From: Hypholoma sublateritium FD-334 SS-4
Lineage: Eukaryota; Basidiomycota; Agaricomycetes; Agaricales; Strophariaceae
Assembly: GCA_000827495.1 (NCBI GenBank)
Contig: KN817561.1
Location: 227,108-291,107 of the forward strand
Reading direction: 5' to 3'
Length of the DNA stretch: 64,000 nucleotides
A model generated the notes under the pieces. The model ran no database searches, had not been told where the DNA came from, and was given only the letters and a program-made list of their open reading frames with translations. The position numbers and the translations under genes are program-made. Positions 34,043-46,072 of this stretch are shown here, in pieces. Numbering within the stretch: position 1 is the stretch's first letter; each line of letters opens with the position of its first letter.

Positions 34043-36572
34043 CAGGGCCGACGGGAAGAGCAGAGAAAGACCAGGGGTACCAAAAAAAACGGAGGCGAAG
34101 TTATATGAGGGGGCCAAACATCCACGTTCTGCTTTTCCGTTATCTCTGGCGATTGCCCCAAATCGGACGCACGGGCCTGCTCGAAGCCCCGATGATTGGT
34201 CTGGCCAACATGTCGATTAGTGGCGGCATAAATTATGGGGAGAACCTTCCGAGAACCTCGAAATTCCACGAACGGCCAAAAGCCCTCAGGCGGATTCTAT
34301 TCTTAGATTGTCGGTCGTCCCCATTTGGCGCGAATTTTCCATTGCCATCATATTGCGTTGGCGGGCAACGCCCCGCAACGCCTGGGATTGCATGCTGGCA
34401 CCTGTTCCTCGTGATACGGCGATGGCAGACGGTGTTCTGGGCTGGATATAAGTAGAGCGCGCGTATTTGAATACATCAAATATAGATGTGGGATTCGTTA
34501 CCTTGGGCCTCAGCGCGGTCTCAAAGAGAGGGCCAACAATACGGTTTGCGCTGCGGGACGTCCAGGACTCTCGCAGACGACTAATTCTAGTTCTGGCTCG
34601 CGTTCATTGCAGAGCCGACGCGAATCATGGGAGACATTCAGGGTGTCGAAGCGCTGTGCATGCGATAGTAGGTGACCTCGACTAGGTGTGACGGTGGTTG
34701 AGTGTTAAACTCAATTTTAAGAAAGTTGTGACCTACACTTCACACAAGGGCAAGCTTATTCAAGCCTAAATGCGCCTCTGCTCTGTAGACGCGACAAGTC
34801 TGCAAGCCACGTTCGATGGCAGTGCAGGACGGCTCGGGAAGTCGAAGTCGTGCATACGACGAGGTTCGGACAGCGCTCGTCGATACCGAGTTTTGGCGGA
34901 TCCCAGCTGGCTGTAGACAAGGCCGACCAAACTGCACCGAAGATCCCAAGAAGATCCTCTTGTCGACCTGAACACGATGCAACAGCAATCAGGTCCGCCC
35001 TAAACACCGTGCCTATGAATATGTCATTCCTCCAGCTTCGCGTTCCAGCAAATTCCTTCACTCACCTCAAGCGCAGTCCCAGGAGTCGCTGTCCAAGGAG
35101 TGGAGTAAGCCTCGCGCACGCCGGTATCTACGTCAGATACGGTTCAGCCTTCCGGCGTTGACAGAGTTCATCGAAACCCGACTGGCTGCGTGCTCGCCCC
35201 ACTCGCATTTAACCATGCGCGGCAGTCGATTTAGTCCGAGGATTGTCCAGCAGGGCAAGCGAGGGCTGTCAACACTGCCACGGCTCGCAGACGAGCTTTG
35301 CCGGAGCAGGACCTAGGTATGACGATGCCACAAGCGGCGCAGCGTGGCTATCCCAAGTATACTTATCTGTCCTGACATCATCCACTTTATCGACGGTGGC
35401 GCGTTCTCCGATACGAGGACTTCGCATAGTGTGTATTGTGGAAGTATTAAATTTATGGGACGTATGGGGAATGTTCAAAGATGACAGATGCGTAAGAACC
35501 GATTTCGGAAGGATGAGGACCTTCATCTCGTGACTCATGCATCATGGCTGATGGCATGGGCGCTTATTTGCCTCTCGAGCAGTTCTCGATCATATCCAAG
35601 TAGCATCTCTAGATTAATATGGGTAAAATCTCCCTATAAAGAAATGACGTTGGTTGGGGGAAACGATCCCCAGATGGCGGGAATATTCCATGTACAAACA
35701 TATTTACATTCGATACACTATCCGCCACCTTTCTAGGCAACAGCAGTCCCGCGCTCTCAGGGAACAGGCACCGCGCTCCAAGAGAACGCGCGAGGATGGC
35801 CTCAGCAAGTTCTCGGGGAATGCGCTGCGCGGAACGGCGTTCTCAAAGAACGCTCATGAGGCAGCAGCTGCCTCGCGTTCTGGAATAAAAGCTACGTTAG
35901 ATCAGCACTTTGCAAAAGCAAGCTTAAATCAGTACATTTGGCTTCTCAAATGCTGGGTTTCATCAGTACTTTTACAAAAGTTAGCCCAGTGCTTTCGAAA
36001 GGGGGGTTAGATAAGGAGTTGAAAGTCCAGGTTAAATCAGTACAATAAAGGTAGTTAGATCAGACTTGGCTCAGGTTAGATCAGTACTTCAGTACTATTA
36101 AAGCCCAGGTTAGGTCACAGACTTCTGGGGGTATTTACATATTCTGGGATTTTAACATATACTCTACAACATTGGCGCCTATGTACCCAACAATGAAATA
36201 AAACAAACTCGAATAAAATATGTATGTAGCTCTCGGAATGGCGTACATGTGACGGGGTTTTATAAGTAAGGGAGTACAGACACAGAAGGCAAAAACCACC
36301 GACACAAAAAATAGGGATGTGGATACAACATACAATGACGAATGGTTCTGAGGGATAGTATTGGTTATCGTTCGACAAATGGCGAATGTCCACTCTGGGC
36401 GTGAAGAAAAAGATCAAGGCGGTACCGCTGGTGCTGTGGATATATAACGGTGATATGATCGGCGCGAATAATTGATGGGAGGGGATGATATCTTGACAGT
36501 GACCAGAATATTGTCGAATGTGCTGAAGTCTGCGCGAATCGCAGTTTGTCGAGAGCTTCGTCCGTCTGCAAA
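34043..36572. other. No firm gene; intergenic DNA between ATPase and kinase genes
   Basis: About 2.5 kb with many short overlapping frames on both strands and no recognised family. The part next to 34043 is the ATPase promoter side. The part at 36115-36572 is the kinase 3' flank; it contains a hydrophobic minus frame (36135-36335) that I treat as untranslated region. Short degenerate repeats lie at 35890-36115. Confidence 0.35.
35890..36115. repeat. Degenerate short repeats around TCAGTAC and AGGTTAGATCAG
   Basis: TCAGTAC occurs about five times, several preceded by TTAGA or TTAAA, and AGGTTA occurs three times. Spacing is irregular, so this is a decayed cluster rather than a clean tandem array. 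Confidence 0.55.
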
Positions 36573-39500
36573 TCACACCACCTCCTGGCGCGTGATACTG
36601 TCGATACCCTCCAGGTCAAGCAGGCACCCATCCTCCTCTTCCTCACCCTCCTCCCCATCCAACCGCGCCTCCTCTCCGCTCTGCCCCTCGCTGAAGCCCT
36701 CCATCCACGTCGGATCGTCGTAAAAGCTGGCGTCCTCCGCGTCCTTCCAGAGCTCGGGGGCGTCCCCGTCCCACGTCCCCGTCGGTACCTGCGCGGTGGT
36801 GGCGGCCTCCGCGCGCTGGTCGGAGCGCAGCAGAACGTCGTCCCCACTCGCACCGCGCGACGGGGCACACGGCGTCCCCGCACGTTCCTCCTCCGGTGCG
36901 GCGGTGGCGCCCCCGGACATCCACGCATCGTCCCACAGGTCCGCGATGCGCGCGCGCTTCCGTGTGTTGCGCACAAGCAGGCGGCTGACGATGCGCTGCG
37001 CCCCACGGCTCCGCACGAGCCCCGCGCCGACGAGCTCCATGGGGGCGCCCTCCACTACCTCCACCGCGTCCGTCGCTGCTGACGACGACAAAGGACAGGC
37101 AGCGGGCGGCTCCTCGTCGCCCTTCTCCGGCCACGTCCACTCACCGCGCGCAATGCGCATGAGCCAATGGCGGCGTTCCGCCGGCGTCGCCACGCGCCCC
37201 TCCTCCCCGCGCTCGCCCCCAATCCGCGCACCGGCACCGCCCCCCGCGGCGTCGCCCTCGCCGAACGGGAGTACGCGCCCGACAAGCGCGTAGAGCACGA
37301 CGCCGCATGCCCACGCGTCCGTCTTGCGCGCGTCGTACACGCCGCCGCCGGTGACGAGCTCCGGCGCGGCGTACGCCTCGCTGCCGCAGCGCGTCGAGAG
37401 CGGCTCGGCCTCGCCGTCCGCGGCGAGCGCGACGAAGCGCGAGAGGCCGAAGTCGGTGAGCTTGATGAACGGCGCGGGGGGTGCGGGGAGGGCGCCGAGG
37501 TCGGGCGGCAGGGAGGACGCGTCGAGCGCGCTGAATGTCGGCGTGGTGAGGAGGATGTCTAATGAGAAAATGAGTAAAAATGATCATTACGGAACCAGAA
37601 AAAGAGCGCACTCTCGAGCTTGATATCGCGGTGGACGAGGCCGACGCCGTGCATCCACCCCACCGCTTTACACAGCTCAACCCACACTCTCCGGAGCACC
37701 GACTCCGCTATAAAGAAACCCAGTAAGTAAAAAAGAACCACACCATTTAGCGCCCACAACGCACTCAACTTTCCCCACGCAATATCATTATTCACCAGGC
37801 CCAGCAGATCGCCGCCCGGGAGGTAGGGGAGCACGAGGATGTGGTGCGTGGCCGTCGACAGATGCGCGAGGAGTGGTGTGATATTTGGATGCGAGATGTG
37901 CTGCGAAATGCAAAATCGTGCGTCAGCGCCTGGACGTCAGATGCACACTGCCTGAGAGAAAGCGCGAAAGAAGCGAAGCCAATAAACCCGAAAGAAGTCG
38001 CAGACGGGACGGTGAGAACGCCAGCGGCTGTGCACCACTGCTGATATCCAGGGCAGGACGCCAGGGCCCCGCCCACCGCCAACCACTCACTTTGAGTGGC
38101 GCACAGCGTGCAAATGAAAACAATAAAAGGAGGCCGCAGGGAGGCAGAAACGACCACCTACGCACGCCCACTGATTGCACCCATCGCTGGGTCTTCGTGA
38201 TCCGGGGCACAATAAGATAGCGGATAACAGAGAAGCCCTCCGCACCCCAGATAAAAACGGGGCACACGGATGCAGGAAAACAACTAAATACCGCGCTCAC
38301 CTTAAGCACCTCCACCTCCCTCACAAACCGCACCCGCGTCCGCTCCTCCTCCTCCCGGCGCGCCTTCGCCCGGACCCTCTCCCGCTCGCGGTGCCGCGCG
38401 TCCTTCTTCCCAGTCGCGCCCCCCCTCACCAGCGGAGTCGGCCCCTTCGGCGCGCGCCGCGCCGTCATCTTCACCGCGACCAGTCGTCCACTACGCGCAC
38501 CCCCGCCAGCGCTCGAGCTAGGCTTGCGCGCAAGGCTCGACAGCAGCACCCCCCGCTCGCCCTCGCCCTCGCACAGATAGTCGCCCGGCCCCGCCCCGTG
38601 CGCGTGCTCGAGGCCCATCTCCCCATCGCGTTCGTCCAGGCACGCGCGGCCCGGCGCAAGGCCAAGTGCGGGCCGCGTCCCGCGCACGCGCGCGCGGAAC
38701 TTGCGCAGGCTCGCGTCGCGCAGCAGCGCGGTGGCCTTGTCCGAGTCGCCCTCCCCGCGCAGCGCCGGCGCCAGGCGCGCTCCGGAGCTTGACGCCCGGG
38801 AGAGCGGCTCTGGGCCGCCCGTCGACGAGCGCAGGCTCGATGCGCGAGACACGGGGGAGAAGTCCGCAGAGTGCATGCTCGAGCTGCTCGACATCGGGGA
38901 GGCGGGCGGCGGCTCGCTGTCGACGTACATCGCTACGGACTTGTCCGTGTCCACGCCCAACGACGAGAGCGGTGTCGCCGTGCTAGATGACGCCTGCGTG
39001 TGCACCGCGGTCGGGGTTGCCGATGCGCCCCGCGAAAATGCGAGCATGTTTCGGAGGCCCTCTCGTAGGCGGCTTGCTTGACGTTTCGGCGACTCCTTTG
39101 GGTGGTCCGTCGGCGTTTGGGTTTGGGCAAGGAGAGTTGCAGAGGGCACGGCGGCCGGTGGTCGTGGTGTCGCATCCAGCTCGCCGAACTCGAACCGTGG
39201 TTGAGATCCATCAGGCGTCCGTGTTTTCTCTTGCAGTATCTTCCATTCATGGTCCCGATCGGGATCTATATTCTCCGAGTCCCGCTCCCGCACACTGGCT
39301 TTCCTCCTCAGATCGCGCACGCTCTTTTTCGAAACAAGCGCAAGCGGCACCCGACTGAGATCCTCCGCGAGCCACACTGCCGAGAAAGCTCCGTGACCTA
39401 GAGGACGAAGCAGGCGAAGCTGAGGAGCCGCTGAAGGTTCGTAACTTGACGACCGCGATATTGACTGCGATGAAGACGACGTGGATACTGATGGCCCGAG

Positions 39501-40679
39501 CGCCGTGGCTCTGTACACTGGAGATGCAGAACTGAAGGTAGAACTTGAACGGCTAATGTATATATTCGAATCCACCGCTGAAAAAGTCCACCAGAAAAGT
39601 CTCAGTAAATCATGAAAATTCAAAACTATAAGTATCGACTCACCCATAGAATGGTCGACTGTAGCTGTCGGTGAAGAGGAAATGGGCGCGAGCGAGATGA
39701 TAGGAGAAAGTGCAGATCCAGAGGCTGAAAGAATGCTCAATCAAGAGAAAAGCGGCACCCGAAAAGAATACACACCTGATGAGGGCGTTGGCGTGGGTGT
39801 CCCACGATCGTTCATGACAGGATCCACCGGACCAAGCGTGAAGGCGAGCGCCAACGGTGACATGGGAAGCGGCACCGCGCGCGCAGGCGGCGAGAGACCG
39901 TGCGCTATTGAAGGAGGCAGCGAGATAATGCTCCCCTCCTTCAGTTCCTCCTGCTCCACCTCTTCCTCCTCTTCCTCCGCCACCTCCTCCGCCTCGACCG
40001 TCTCCGTCTGGCGCGCAAGCAGCAGACTGCGCTCGAACTTGAGCAGGGCGGGTTCGCGGGGCGCGGGCCGGGGTGTCGGCTCGTCGTGCATCTCCGCGTC
40101 CCTCGCAGGCATGATAGTGTCCTCGCGGGCCACGGCGCGATGGTGCTTGGGCGGCGGCGGCGTGGGGAGGCGGGGGACGCCAAACGTCGGCGACGTCGGA
40201 GATGAAAACGTCGGCAGATCATCGGAGCCCGCCGAGGACGTCCGCGAATGGTGTGCGGGCAGCGGGTGATATGCGTGCGGGGCGGCGTCGTCCGCGGAGA
40301 GGATTGTAAAGTCGCGGGTGCGGTCGGGGTTCGCCAGGGAGGACGTGTACCTGGACGGAAATATGCTCGACGGCGGTATTGATGAGATGGAGGCGGACGG
40401 TCCGCGGGCGGAGGCTGGGGGCGACGGCGGACGCACGGAGGTGGCAAAAAAGTCGGCGGTGAGCGAGCGGGGCTTATCGGAGCGCAGCGGGTGCATTGGG
40501 GCCGGGGCGGGGGACGGCGGGCGGGTGCTGAACGGCGACGCAAAGAACGCACTCGTCTTGGAGTGGGGCGGGGACGAGGACGCGGTGGACGTCGACGCGA
40601 GGTCGGAGAACGTCGACGACAGCGACGACGTTGACGAGCTCGACGAGCGGATGCGCAGGGGGACGCCGAGTTGCGCCAT
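36573..40679 (-). CDS. Large Ser/Thr protein kinase with split kinase domain
   Basis: Six exons: 40679-39776, 39724-39644, 39577-38301, 37900-37796, 37702-37612 and 37558-36573, in phase, for 1147 residues. Residues 1-380 are Ser/Pro rich and disordered, with an acidic run (EEEEEEVEQEE). The kinase domain opens with LGHGAFSAVWLAED (first Gly at 389), but the ATP-anchoring Lys (VAVK, Lys698) comes about 300 residues later, separated by a disordered insert. Then follow VREVEVLKHISHPNI, HRDIKLEN (Asp815), DFG (855-857), AAPE and DAWACGVVLYALV. Catalytic residues are complete. The C-terminal tail is acidic. The HxxHPNI, LPYLPGGDL and HRDIKLEN motifs fit the CAMK group. Intron 3 is about 400 nt, far longer than the others. 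The gene is divergent from the Mcp1-like gene, with 324 bp between starts. Confidence 0.85.
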
Positions 40680-41003
40680 GCCAGTGGTGGCGGGAAGAAA
40701 TCAGTCCTAGCTCGCCGGATCTCCCTGGTCCCAATGTCACGAAACATACACGTCACGCGTCAGCTCCACGTGGCTGCAATGACTCGGCGCACTCACCGCG
40801 CGGCGCCAACTCTCCGCCTTTCGCGATTTTGATTATGGGTCGCTGGGCGCTTATCGAAATTGTCGTTCAGGGTGCTAAATCCGCGTCCAAAGAAACTTTG
40901 CATCATTCTTTCTAGTGTCGCGCCATTACGCGCCGCGAAATCACGTGCTCCGAGCGTTTTCTTCGTTTGCCAATCCCGAGTCCCGACTCTCTCTCGCTGC
41001 ACC

Positions 41004-41771
41004 ATGCTCGGCCTCAACTGGTCCTCGGTCCGTGCGCGCGCTCTTCCAGCGCTGACCGTCACCGCGCACATCACCGCACCGTTCATCGGCGCCTTCCTCG
41101 TCGTCCACCTCACAGCGCCCGCGCTCGCCACCGTCGGCGGCGCGTCGCTCGCCTCGCAGACCATGATCCTCGGGCGGGAGTACTACCAGACCGCGCTCTC
41201 GGAGCCCCTCCTCCTCCTCGCCCCGCTGTCTCTGCACGCGCTCGCCGCGGGCCTCAAGCGTGTACTCACCTTCTTCTCCCCGAAATCACGGCCAACGGTA
41301 CGGCCTCTCACGCACCCGCTGACGCTTTCTGCCATCTTCCTGCTGTTCCTCCTCCCAACGCACTACCTCACGCACCGTCTATACCCCACCATCGCCGCCA
41401 GTCCCATCCTCGCCGTCGGCCCCGCTGAGCTCGACTTCGCGTTCGTCCAGGCCGGCCTCGCCGCGTGGCCCGTTCGCAGCGCGCTGATGTACGCCGGCCT
41501 CGTATGCGCGGGAGCGGTGCATGCCGCGGAGGGTCTGAGTTTGCTACGCAGGCGGTATCTTCCGGCGGCGAAGGCTGAGGGGCAGGTCGGGGCGCCGTCG
41601 AAGCGCGTCATCACGCCGAGGGTCCAGCGGACCGTGCTTGCCCTTGGGCTCGGCGCATTACCCGTGCTCGCAGGAGTTTACGCCCTCGCACGCGAGCACA
41701 CGTTCGTGTTTGCGGATTTGGCGAGCCGGTACCACGCGGTGTTCACACAGAGTTGGGTGTACCGCTTGTAA
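41004..41771 (+). CDS. Mcp1-like (DUF1691) mitochondrial membrane protein
   Basis: A single exon of 255 residues. Several hydrophobic segments are visible: around PFIGAFLVVHLTAPALATV, LLLLAPLSLHALAAG, LSAIFLLFLLPTHYLT, the stretch after RSALMYAGLVCAGAVHAAEG and LALGLGALPVLAGVYALA. The GREYYQTALSEP motif between the first two segments matches my memory of DUF1691 in Mcp1, a yeast mitochondrial outer-membrane protein linked to lipid homeostasis. No introns occur, unlike its neighbours. The start at 41004 was preferred because the frame is open upstream without support. A decayed fragment of this gene lies at 56.8 kb. Confidence 0.65.
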   Translation: MLGLNWSSVRARALPALTVTAHITAPFIGAFLVVHLTAPALATVGGASLASQTMILGREYYQTALSEPLLLLAPLSLHALAAGLKRVLTFFSPKSRPTVRPLTHPLTLSAIFLLFLLPTHYLTHRLYPTIAASPILAVGPAELDFAFVQAGLAAWPVRSALMYAGLVCAGAVHAAEGLSLLRRRYLPAAKAEGQVGAPSKRVITPRVQRTVLALGLGALPVLAGVYALAREHTFVFADLASRYHAVFTQSWVYRL

Positions 41772-42935
41772 TTCATACGCGTGGTCCACCTGCAATGAAA
41801 CGCGCGTATCACTTGTGACAAAATTGAGCGCAAAATTCGTAGGAGTAATTTCTACACAACTACCCACCATGGAAGACCGCGCTTGACGCGGAGGCATTTT
41901 TGGACGAAGGAATTACGCGAGCAAAGCCTTGAAAGTCCGGTTCAGTCACATCCAGAGTAGCCATAGTAGGAACACAGTAGGGTCGTCAGAGGAAGAAACC
42001 GGGGACGGCGTGAGCGGCTGCAGCGAAGAAGTAGCACGGCGCGATTGGGCGGACGCTTAGAGATGGTCTGATTTTCAAGAGGACTGGCAAGTAAATCAGC
42101 GCCTTGGGAGCGGGTAGTACGAGAGTAAGTTGGGAACGATGCTGTGCACGCAAGGAGTATCAGCAATGAGGTCAGCACAATGAGGTCAACAGTACTTGAA
42201 ATCGAGGCGACATAGTCGGTTAAGGGGACAGACATAATTTTGCGATCTACAACGGGATATATGCGGCAAAAAGTTGGATATATGCGGTCAAAGGTGGTTA
42301 TATGCGGTTTATTGGGAACGGTATAGTTTCGGAAAGACGGTAAGACGACGGATTTGCAGACGACAGTCGCGTTGGGAGACGGTATAGGCAATGAGACGCA
42401 AAAAAGTTGTGAACAATGTCCATGCGTCGTCCGTGCTCAAAAAAATGGAAGACTGCGCCCGGAGGAGCGCAGACAACACGTCGTACGTGCTTTGGGGACT
42501 CTCAGAGAGAGAAAAGGAAGCACTCACAACGAGCCCAAGGAGCAGGAACGGCGCGTGGATTCGGGAGAGGAGAGACTACGACAAAGGGAACATAGACAAG
42601 CGAGGAAGGACGAGGGGAGAGAGAGAGCCGACTCGGAAGTCCGGACCCGTGCCTTTGGACTTTGGACTCCCGGGACATGAACCGCTTACACTACATATCA
42701 AGTACGGCACATTAACCAATGCACATCCAGGATTCCAAGTGCATATATATTGGCTACCTCTTCGAGGCATCTAATTGAATATAACTGGACTTTTTTTTCT
42801 TTTCGTGAGTTTCACTCTCCCAGTAGCTAGGAAGTCTTACGTCGAGCTGGCCACATAACTTGAATACATTCCCCAAGCAAAGCTAGGTAATTATTTTCCA
42901 CAAGCATGTACCATTGCTTTCTCGCAGACCATCAA
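41772..42935. other. No firm gene between convergent genes
   Basis: The plus frame at 42391-42774 and the minus frames at 41942-42391 and 42309-42527 overlap and carry no family motif. One hydrophobic run (VDLIVLTSLLILLACTASF) in the minus frame could be a small membrane peptide, but nothing else supports it. Three copies of a TATATGCGG word lie at 42256-42307. Confidence 0.3.
42256..42307. repeat. Three copies of TATATGCGG spaced 20-21 bp
   Basis: Copies begin at 42256, 42277 and 42297 (GATATATGCGG twice, then GTTATATGCGG). The spacing is about two helical turns. Confidence 0.6.
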
Positions 42936-44568
42936 TCATACCAGAGCAACGTAAAGAGTCTGCGCTCTCTCGCATCTCGCTTTCCACTTGTGCAGCAGCT
43001 CGCCCGCGATGCGCGCCGACGCCAGAAGATTTTCATCCTTCCTGAGCTCCGAGATGCGGCGCAGGCGGCATGTCTGCTTCAGGATAGAAATCACCTGCGA
43101 AGTCTAGGAGAATCACCATCAAGAAAGAAACAAGGAGAGGGAAAAGACCAAAGGACGCGCCTTGGCCAAGTTCTTCGGCATCTCGACGAACGCCTCCATG
43201 TCCAGGCTCTCGCGGTCGTAGAAGTCCAGCGTGTCCATGAGCTCCAGGAGAAGCGCCGCGTTTTCCTGCCACACATGTACAATGGTAATTAGCTCTGGGA
43301 GTCGGGGCGCAGTGAACGATGGACAGTACCTTGCGCACGAAGAAGCGCGGCTTGTCGCCCGTCCCGCCGATCCGCATGATGTGCTTGTAGGCCTCGAAGA
43401 GCCCCGCGAAGCACTTCACGATGGACAAGTCTGTCCCGCCCAACATCAGCACACAATGCACCCTTCAGCGAGACGATAAACCCACAGTGCATGTACCGCA
43501 CATCAAAGATATGCGCCCTCTGCGCAATCCACGGGCGCAGCGACTCCGGGTGCACCGTCCCGCCGAGCCGCCCAATGAGCTGCATCTTCTCCAGCACCTC
43601 GCCGAGCTCGAGCACCGGCGCGCCGTCCGCCTCGCGGTAGTCGAGCGTGTCGAAGTTGTGGAAGCTGCGCAGCAGGAACGTCCCCGCCGCGAGCGCGAGG
43701 TACGCGTCGAGCAGCGGCGCGCGCGGGCCGTCGTATGCGCGCACGCCGTGCGTACGCGCGTCCATGAACGGGTCCGCGTGCGCGATCCGGAAGCGCATGC
43801 GCACGTCGTGCAGCAGCGCGTTGAGCCGCTTGTTGAAGCTGGATTGATGGGATTGGAACAAGGGACAATGAGCGGCGCGCGTCGGCCGAAGCGCGGTGGC
43901 ACCTACATTTTCTTGCGCGCGCGCTTGAGGCCGGTGGCATCGAAGAGGACCCTGAGCGCGATCTCCCTGAGGAAGCCGTTGATGCAGAGCAATGGCGCGA
44001 CCGCGTTTCCAGGGAGCGGCTCCTTAGCCTCGCACTCCATCCAGGCGACGAATGTCCTTTGCAGCCGCTCAGGGTCTGGGTCCGAGCCTGGATCAGCCTC
44101 CTCGTCGTCAGAGCTATCGAACTGTTCAGACTGGTAATCAGTAAAGACCTCGCTGACGCTGTCGGTGCTCGTGCTGTCGTCAGAGTCGCCGGGCTTTTTA
44201 TCATACCGCTTTAGAAACTCCAAGAAGCCAGGATCGTTATCGTCGTCGTCGTCATCGTCGAGAGGCGCTGCAGAGGTCTCAAATGTCACCGTATAATCCA
44301 GTGCTCCCGATTTGACCTCGTCCAGAACAACAGCCACAAAGTCGGGCTCAGAGATACCCGACCACTCGTTGCGGTCAGAGCCCACGGCGGGAGGCGTCAA
44401 AGCATTACGAGCCACAAGTACACCCCTGATATGCGCGATGACATCTGCGGGAAATTGGACCAGCCAGAGAGGTCGCGGAGGAGAGGCGATGGTAGTGTCG
44501 ATGTACTCAGATACAATACCGGCGAAGATATCGTAGAGTATGTTCTGGGGTAGCTTGACGAGACTCAT
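42936..44568 (-). CDS. F-box-like protein with acidic linker
   Basis: Five exons: 44568-43907, 43838-43486, 43430-43330, 43265-43161 and 43094-42936. All are in phase, for 459 residues. The N-terminus (VKLPQNILYDIFAGIVSEYI) has the LPxxILxxIF pattern of an F-box or short F-box-like motif, which would recruit Skp1. Residues about 100-165 are very acidic with Asp and Ser runs (DDDDDDDNDPG). The rest is helical without repeats I can name; it contains FHNFDTLDYREADG and DTLDFYDRESLD. The last intron would use a GC donor (AAG then GCGCGT) to stay in phase, which lowers confidence for the final exon. The substrate is unknown. Confidence 0.6.
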
Positions 44569-45025
44569 CGACGACGGCCAAGAGGCGAAAGGTGAATGAA
44601 AGAGCCTGCGACGAAGAAAGGATTTTATAATTGAACGCCGGCAAATCTTTCTAATTTTTAGAGTGGCTCGCCGCAGTAATTCCGGTAATCATGAGGAGCG
44701 AAAACCTTGATGGAGATCAATCTGTCAGAGAAATATTTTTTCGTCCCAACGAGGGTCTAATGAGTCAGTAGCCCTAATCAGGTCAAGGTTAAAACAATGA
44801 AAGGAATAGCCATATGGTGAATCGTCACGGAGACGCGGAAGACCTGAGGACAAGATTGTCAGATAGAGTTGAATGTCGTATCACAAAAGGATTCAAGCGG
44901 CTACGCGACGATGTGTTCATTTAATAGCAGTTATAGTAGCAAAACAAAACAAGGAGAAGATCATGAGAAGATAGCGTGTCATCTAGATAGCGTTAGAGGC
45001 GAGCATTGTGGTCATGTCTAGTCAT
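44569..45025. other. Intergenic
   Basis: This lies between the start of the F-box-like gene and the stop of the membrane-protein gene, both on the minus strand. It is AT-rich and no coding signal is seen. Confidence 0.4.
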
Positions 45026-46072
45026 TTATTGTGTCTTTAACTTGGGTTCTGCACAGGAAATCAAGATTAAGAACGACGCAAAACATAGAAGTTGACCGCA
45101 TACCGATCTCCTTGTTGAATGGTTTCCAGAGACCGAAGTTCTTTGCAGCCCGGCCTGCAAATAGCCCGGAAAGTAGCACCGCACATACCGCTCTCGCAGT
45201 TTCGGGGTCCAGAGGTTTGATAGGTCCATCCAGAGACGAAGAGCCGAGAACTTGACAAAGGATGGTGTGCAATTCAGCCCAGAAGGGTTGCGCATGTGTA
45301 AGGAGGGCGTAGAGCCCGGTAATAGTTGGTGCACACCAAAGGTCGGCTGTGGTCCAACCGTAAGCCTGAAGCTCCGGAGGTGTTTGGAGGGACAAAGGGG
45401 TGGGGTTCAGGAATGCGAACAGGTTAGTCATAAAGAACCCTCCATTTGCAACGACCTGCGACAAAAAGGAACATTAGAGTAAGCTATGAAATGTGTGAGA
45501 AAGACTCACCAAAGACGAGAGTAATAGAGTCCACGGTGAAGAGGAGATTGCAGGCGAAGCATTGGCCGTCACAGCGGGTGGAATAAGATTGCACAATAGG
45601 TATGCGCGAGTAAAGCCGTCCAGAATAGCCAAGGGAAGCTCGGTCTCCGCAGAGGGTATAGGCACCGATGGAAGATATTCAATAATAGCTTGAATCCCTG
45701 TATAAAGGCCTGGAACCACGCCGGAGAGCATAAAAGAGGGGGGCACGCCCAGCAGAGGAGCTACAACCCAATGAGATACCCACAGCAGGTCAGCAGGCAG
45801 GAATGTAACGCACAGATAACAGCTTCTCCGCCATATACAACCAATAGCGTCGCCGTTGCTTTCCTCACGAACGACGGCGCCTCGACCTGGCCGGTTCCCT
45901 TGGCCGCCACATGCTGTTTGAAGGTTATTTCGCGGATCTGACGCAACACGATACACAGCCGGACAGTAGCGACAACATCGAGGGTGCTAATATTCCATCC
46001 AAGCCAGGTGAACGGAGCAATGGGCTGTAAGGAATATCGGAAAACCTCGATGAGAGGTGCCAGGAGCGACAT
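45026..46072 (-). CDS. Conserved multipass membrane protein, function unknown
   Basis: Four exons: 46072-45814, 45760-45510, 45455-45104 and 45048-45026, in phase, for 294 residues. Hydrophobic stretches include ATATLLVVYGGEAVI, PSFMLSGVVPGLYTG, AYLLCNLIPPAVTA, WTLLLSSLVVANGGFFMTNL and ARAVCAVLLSGLFAG. Conserved-looking motifs are DGFTRAYLLCNLIPP and YGWTTADLWCAPTITGLYA. I recall this as a single-copy Agaricomycete membrane protein but know no function or Pfam name. The last exon adds only EPKLKTQ, a Lys-bearing tail; it is short and less certain. Confidence 0.65.

Noticed and set aside
38175..39401. Long plus-strand frames opposite the kinase gene
   Set aside because: They are antisense shadows caused by high GC; the minus strand carries recognised kinase motifs.
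37923..39740. A 605-codon minus-strand frame as one gene
   Set aside because: Its first part is exon 2, intron 2 and exon 3 of the kinase and its last part reads into the long intron; the conserved kinase motifs require splicing at 38300 and 39643-39578.
39682..40710. Plus-strand frames of 195 and 130 codons
   Set aside because: Antisense to the Ser/Pro-rich first exon of the kinase gene; composition mirrors the real strand.
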